Shown here: positions 31,984 to 34,166 of the stretch, piece by piece
How positions within the stretch are numbered: the stretch's first letter is position 1
Layout: each line of letters begins with the position of its first letter
Source: Bacteroidales bacterium UBA1745
Lineage (GTDB): Bacteria; Bacteroidota; Bacteroidia; Bacteroidales; UBA932
Direction: 5' to 3'
Assembly (NCBI GenBank): GCA_002314885.1
Contig: DCHT01000007.1
Coordinates: 1 to 34,166, forward strand
Length of the DNA: 34,166 bases
Program-made: the position numbers and the translations under genes
The notes under the pieces: model-generated
What the model saw: only the letters and a program-made list of their open reading frames with translations
Database searches by the model: none
What the model was told of the DNA's origin: nothing

Positions 31984-33021
31984 TCAATATTGTTCCACTC
32001 TATCGCTCATTTCCTTCCAAGGCACTATGCTGCAGTTCAGCCTCACGTCGGCAGGGGAGACGGGTACGTCCGGATCGAAGGATCCTGTCCTCGTGAGCGT
32101 TACGTCGAATATGTATGTGCTGTTTCGTGCTACTCCAGGCATTTCTCCCTGCACGGGACCGAAGTCTTCGCGGTTGATGTCAATAGGCCAATAATAGGTG
32201 ATGCCGCGTATCTTGCCTTCTATTACGAGCCTGGTGAAGCGTGTGCCGAGAGTCTCTTCCTCGCAGGTGTTCGGATAGCAATAGAGGTCTATGTCCGTAC
32301 GGACGCCCTTCCAGCCTATACTCGTCGGTAGTTTGGCGCTGAGCATACCCGGGGACTGGAGCGAGGCGACGTCGGATGGGTTCAGGCCCGCAGTGTTGAC
32401 AGTTTCTATTATGGTCGCCCCGCTGCCGTCCATTATTCCGCAGAATGCGTTCACGTTTGTCAGATACACTTTGCCCTCAGTGAGCGGCTCGTCTTCGTAT
32501 GCCTTGCCCAGGAAGTCGCAGGATATGCTGCGCAGCGTGACCCGGGACATCAGGGGCTGCATATCCATCGTACATTCATTGTCGCGTCCTGCCACTGTGG
32601 CGCTTCCGCTCATCAGAGGGGCGAACGGGTCATCGTTGCGTATGTCGCTCCTGACCTTCTGCAGGGCTGCGTAGGAATCGATGGATATCCAATCCTCCCG
32701 GTCCTTGCCGGAATTAACTATGACTGCGATGATTTTCTTGCCGCCGGTGGTGACTGCGTTGACCTTTCCGTTCTGGATCCTGACTCTCTGGTAGGTATCC
32801 AGGCGCCTGAGCTTGTCGTCATTGAAGACGAACACGTCCGCGTATGACGCGCCCGTTGATGAGGAAGCGGCAGCTCCGATAGATATACCGCTGCGAACCA
32901 TCTCGGCTGGCTCTGCGGGGCCGGAGCTGCAACGTGCGGACACGATAGCAAGCAGAAGCAAAATAAGCGGAGTGCGCTTATTGTAAATAGATTTGTAATT
33001 GCAAGTTCCAATAGACCACAT
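31984..33021 (-). CDS. Fimbrillin-family (FimA/Mfa-like) lipoprotein
   Basis: The protein has 345 residues from the ATG at 33021; a TTG at 33051 in the same frame lies inside the -7 box. The N-terminal hydrophobic segment (PLILLLLAIVSARC) suggests a lipoprotein with C31, although Arg just before the Cys is unusual, so lipidation is uncertain. Fimbrillin-like features: ADVFVFNDDKLRRLDTYQ near 70, TMDMQPLMSRVTLRSI, and a C-terminal RNSTYIFDVTLTRTG...SIVPWKEM strand pattern. It precedes the Ig-domain fimbrial lipoprotein. Likely a structural or anchoring unit of a type V-like fimbria assembled through lipoprotein export. Sequence divergence prevents naming major versus minor subunit. Confidence 0.7.
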   Translation of the reverse strand: MWSIGTCNYKSIYNKRTPLILLLLAIVSARCSSGPAEPAEMVRSGISIGAAASSSTGASYADVFVFNDDKLRRLDTYQRVRIQNGKVNAVTTGGKKIIAVIVNSGKDREDWISIDSYAALQKVRSDIRNDDPFAPLMSGSATVAGRDNECTMDMQPLMSRVTLRSISCDFLGKAYEDEPLTEGKVYLTNVNAFCGIMDGSGATIIETVNTAGLNPSDVASLQSPGMLSAKLPTSIGWKGVRTDIDLYCYPNTCEEETLGTRFTRLVIEGKIRGITYYWPIDINREDFGPVQGEMPGVARNSTYIFDVTLTRTGSFDPDVPVSPADVRLNCSIVPWKEMSDRVEQY

Positions 33022-33047
33022 ATGTCCGTACCGCTTTCTCGTTTTCT

Positions 33048-33056
33048 GCAAAACTA
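33048..33056 (-). promoter_or_regulatory. -7 box of the fimbrial operon (minus strand)
   Basis: On the minus strand this reads TAGTTTTGC, fitting TAnnTTTGC, with a leader of about 22 bases to the ATG at 33021. CAAA at 33072-33075 (TTTG on minus) is only 15 bases upstream, so the -33 element is weak. Confidence 0.6.
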
Positions 33057-33120
33057 AGAAAGGATACTATACAAATCGTAAATCAACGGAATCTCAAAAA
33101 AATATTGTGAAAAAGTGAAA

Positions 33121-33990
33121 TCAGCGGGGTAGAATCAGCTCTTCTCCCCACTTCAGGTCGGATTCCCAGCTCCTGTCAGTCGAGAAGCCGCCTCCGCTGT
33201 AGAAGGTCATCTCTCCGAAATAGATCCGGTCATTCACGAGGTAGAGGTCTACGCGGACCAGAGGGAAGTCTGCGGCCAGTTTCTCGCAGACCTCAATCAT
33301 CTCCTCATAATGGGCTGGCCTTTCCACCACGGCATCTTCGGGCAGCATCCTTCCTTCTTTGTTGATGCGCTGGAGCTTCCAGTCCCTGTCCAGGAAATAG
33401 TGTTTCACCTTGGTGCTGCGGTCTGTACACAGCAGTGCATAGTGAACCTTTCCGTTGAAGCAGTAGAATTTGTAGTCGGAAAGACCTCCCTGGTTATGTG
33501 GACTGTCATCCTCGAGCAGTTCCTCTGCTATGATGCGGGGCTGGATGTCCCTGTATGCCCATTCTCTATATGGATCCCACTTTGCCCTGCGAAGTTCCTT
33601 GTCAAGTTTTCTTTCTGCATCCTTTCTGTCGAAACTGTTCTTGTCCTTGCAGAACAGGACTCCCTTGAAGTTGGAGCCGTTGGTGGTCTTCAGGACGAAT
33701 CTGTCCGGCAGGGAAGTGTAGTCTATGTCTTCAGGCCTGTCCCAGACTCCGAGGAGCGGAACCACGTATTCGCTGCCTATCTTCTCGGCGACATATTCTT
33801 TTACGCTGAGTTTGTCGGCGCAGCGCACCATCAGTGGATCCCGATAATTCAGTTTCATCCACTGTATCTTCTCGTTATATGATTTCGGATTGTCCAGATC
33901 GATTCTCCTGTGGGTTTTCTTGAACCAATATACCTTGATGAAGAATTCGTCGCTGGTACCCCTGAGCAGACATTGCAATAGTTTTCCCAT
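33121..33990 (-). CDS. TupA-like ATP-grasp protein, probable surface polysaccharide biosynthesis
   Basis: The protein has 289 residues. The N-terminus KKTHRRIDLDNPKSYNEKIQWMKLNYRDP is the hallmark of the TupA-like family (domain PF14305). ATP-grasp features: FVLKTTNGSNFKGVLFC (nucleotide-binding loop), RIIAEELLED (conserved Glu pair), DYKFYCFNGKVHYALL, and VRVDLYLVNDRIYFGEMTFYSGGGF (metal-binding Asp and Glu). These proteins are encoded in capsule and O-antigen loci and are thought to ligate amino acids to sugars (TupA in teichuronopeptide synthesis). Here it stands alone, with no glycosyltransferases nearby, under its own promoter. Substrate unknown. Confidence 0.82.
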   Translation of the reverse strand: MGKLLQCLLRGTSDEFFIKVYWFKKTHRRIDLDNPKSYNEKIQWMKLNYRDPLMVRCADKLSVKEYVAEKIGSEYVVPLLGVWDRPEDIDYTSLPDRFVLKTTNGSNFKGVLFCKDKNSFDRKDAERKLDKELRRAKWDPYREWAYRDIQPRIIAEELLEDDSPHNQGGLSDYKFYCFNGKVHYALLCTDRSTKVKHYFLDRDWKLQRINKEGRMLPEDAVVERPAHYEEMIEVCEKLAADFPLVRVDLYLVNDRIYFGEMTFYSGGGFSTDRSWESDLKWGEELILPR

Positions 33991-34009
33991 ACCTATTAAT
34001 AATAGTAGT

Positions 34010-34018
34010 ACAAAGGTA
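34010..34018 (-). promoter_or_regulatory. -7 box of the ATP-grasp gene (minus strand)
   Basis: On the minus strand this reads TACCTTTGT, fitting TAnnTTTGY. It is 19 bases before the ATG at 33990 and lies directly after the nqrF terminator. Confidence 0.55.
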
Positions 34019-34020
34019 AT

Positions 34021-34051
34021 AAAAAAGACCGACCCATTGAAGGGCCGGTCT
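34021..34051 (-). terminator. Rho-independent terminator after nqrF (minus strand)
   Basis: On the minus strand, AGACCGGCCC and GGGTCGGTCT form a 10-bp stem with one G-U pair and a 6-base loop, followed by a T run (34021-34026 read in reverse). Confidence 0.88.
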
Positions 34052-34071
34052 CATTATTACCTGGATTATGA

Positions 34072-34166
34072 TTATGCACCGAAGTTGTCGAAGAGTACGT
34101 TCTCCGGTGGAACTCCAAGGCTGTCGAGGAGATCGACAACGCACTTGGTCATCATTGGAGGACCGC
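34072..34166 (-). CDS. nqrF: Na+-translocating NADH:quinone oxidoreductase subunit F, C-terminal end only
   Basis: Only 31 codons are visible before the window edge, ending in TAA at 34072-34074. The translated tail is GPPMMTKCVVDLLDSLG followed by VPPENVLFDNFGA. The GPPMM segment and the C-terminal NxxFDxFG pattern are those of the NADH-binding domain of NqrF (ferredoxin reductase fold), the subunit that takes electrons from NADH in the sodium-pumping Nqr complex. The start, [2Fe-2S] domain and FAD-binding region lie outside the window. A terminator follows, so it is probably the last gene of an nqrABCDEF operon. Confidence 0.8.
   Translation of the reverse strand, partial: GPPMMTKCVVDLLDSLGVPPENVLFDNFGA

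Noticed and set aside
1..34166. CRISPR array, insertion sequence, prophage or toxin-antitoxin module
   Set aside because: No regularly spaced direct repeats, transposase, integrase or phage genes were seen. The GH25 lysozyme is membrane-anchored and has no phage context.

Overview
The window looks like a chromosomal core region of a Bacteroidales-type bacterium (phylum Bacteroidota). The grounds are the repeated -7 promoter box TAnnTTTG(C/T) ahead of most transcription units, the general lack of strong Shine-Dalgarno sequences, and the gene families present: Mfa/FimA-type fimbrial lipoproteins, a TPR plus outer-membrane barrel pair beside gyrB, an alpha-oxoamine synthase of the sphingolipid/sulfonolipid type, and the Na+-pumping NADH dehydrogenase (Nqr). 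Genes are densely packed with strongly C-ending codons. I see no insertion sequence, prophage, integrase or CRISPR array.

Layout. 1-10273: TPR protein (cut by the window edge), outer-membrane barrel, gyrB, PLP-dependent acyl-CoA:amino acid condensing enzyme, short-chain reductase and a 7TM-HD (PgpH-like) c-di-AMP phosphodiesterase, all on + and closely spaced. 10339-13626: the proteostasis cluster tig, clpP, clpX, with a terminator after tig. 13623-14462 (-): HAD phosphatase, divergent from a GH3 glycosidase lipoprotein (14523-16742) and followed by a small outer-membrane barrel (16800-17477). 17623-19491: htpG. 19645-20361: YhhQ-type queuosine-precursor transporter behind a leader that folds like a preQ1-I riboswitch. 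20364-23829: alpha/beta hydrolase (-), secreted C1 peptidase (+), pssA (+), GH25 lysozyme (-). 23882-25885: RNase D-like exonuclease, rlmI, tRNA-Cys. 26032-30485: aqpZ, uvrA and a lipid A-type acyltransferase. 30482-33990 (-): two fimbrial lipoproteins and a TupA-like ATP-grasp protein. The - strand end carries the last 31 codons of nqrF.

The genes are mainly housekeeping, with a theme of envelope lipids and surface: pssA (phosphatidylserine), the oxoamine synthase and reductase (sphingoid or sulfonolipid base), the LpxL-like acyltransferase, outer-membrane barrels, fimbriae and a lysozyme.

Signals that ordinary annotation would miss: (1) a pseudoknot at 19611-19639 that keeps the ligand-contacting positions of preQ1-I riboswitches; (2) a strong depletion of the tetranucleotide CATG across the whole window (I found six by eye, about 130 expected), with synonymous codons before Met shifted to avoid it; (3) a 32-bp imperfect palindrome present twice in opposite orientation, before htpG and before aqpZ; (4) several -7 boxes so close to start codons that the mRNAs should be leaderless or nearly so; (5) three of four convergent gene pairs ending in the same shared CTAG.
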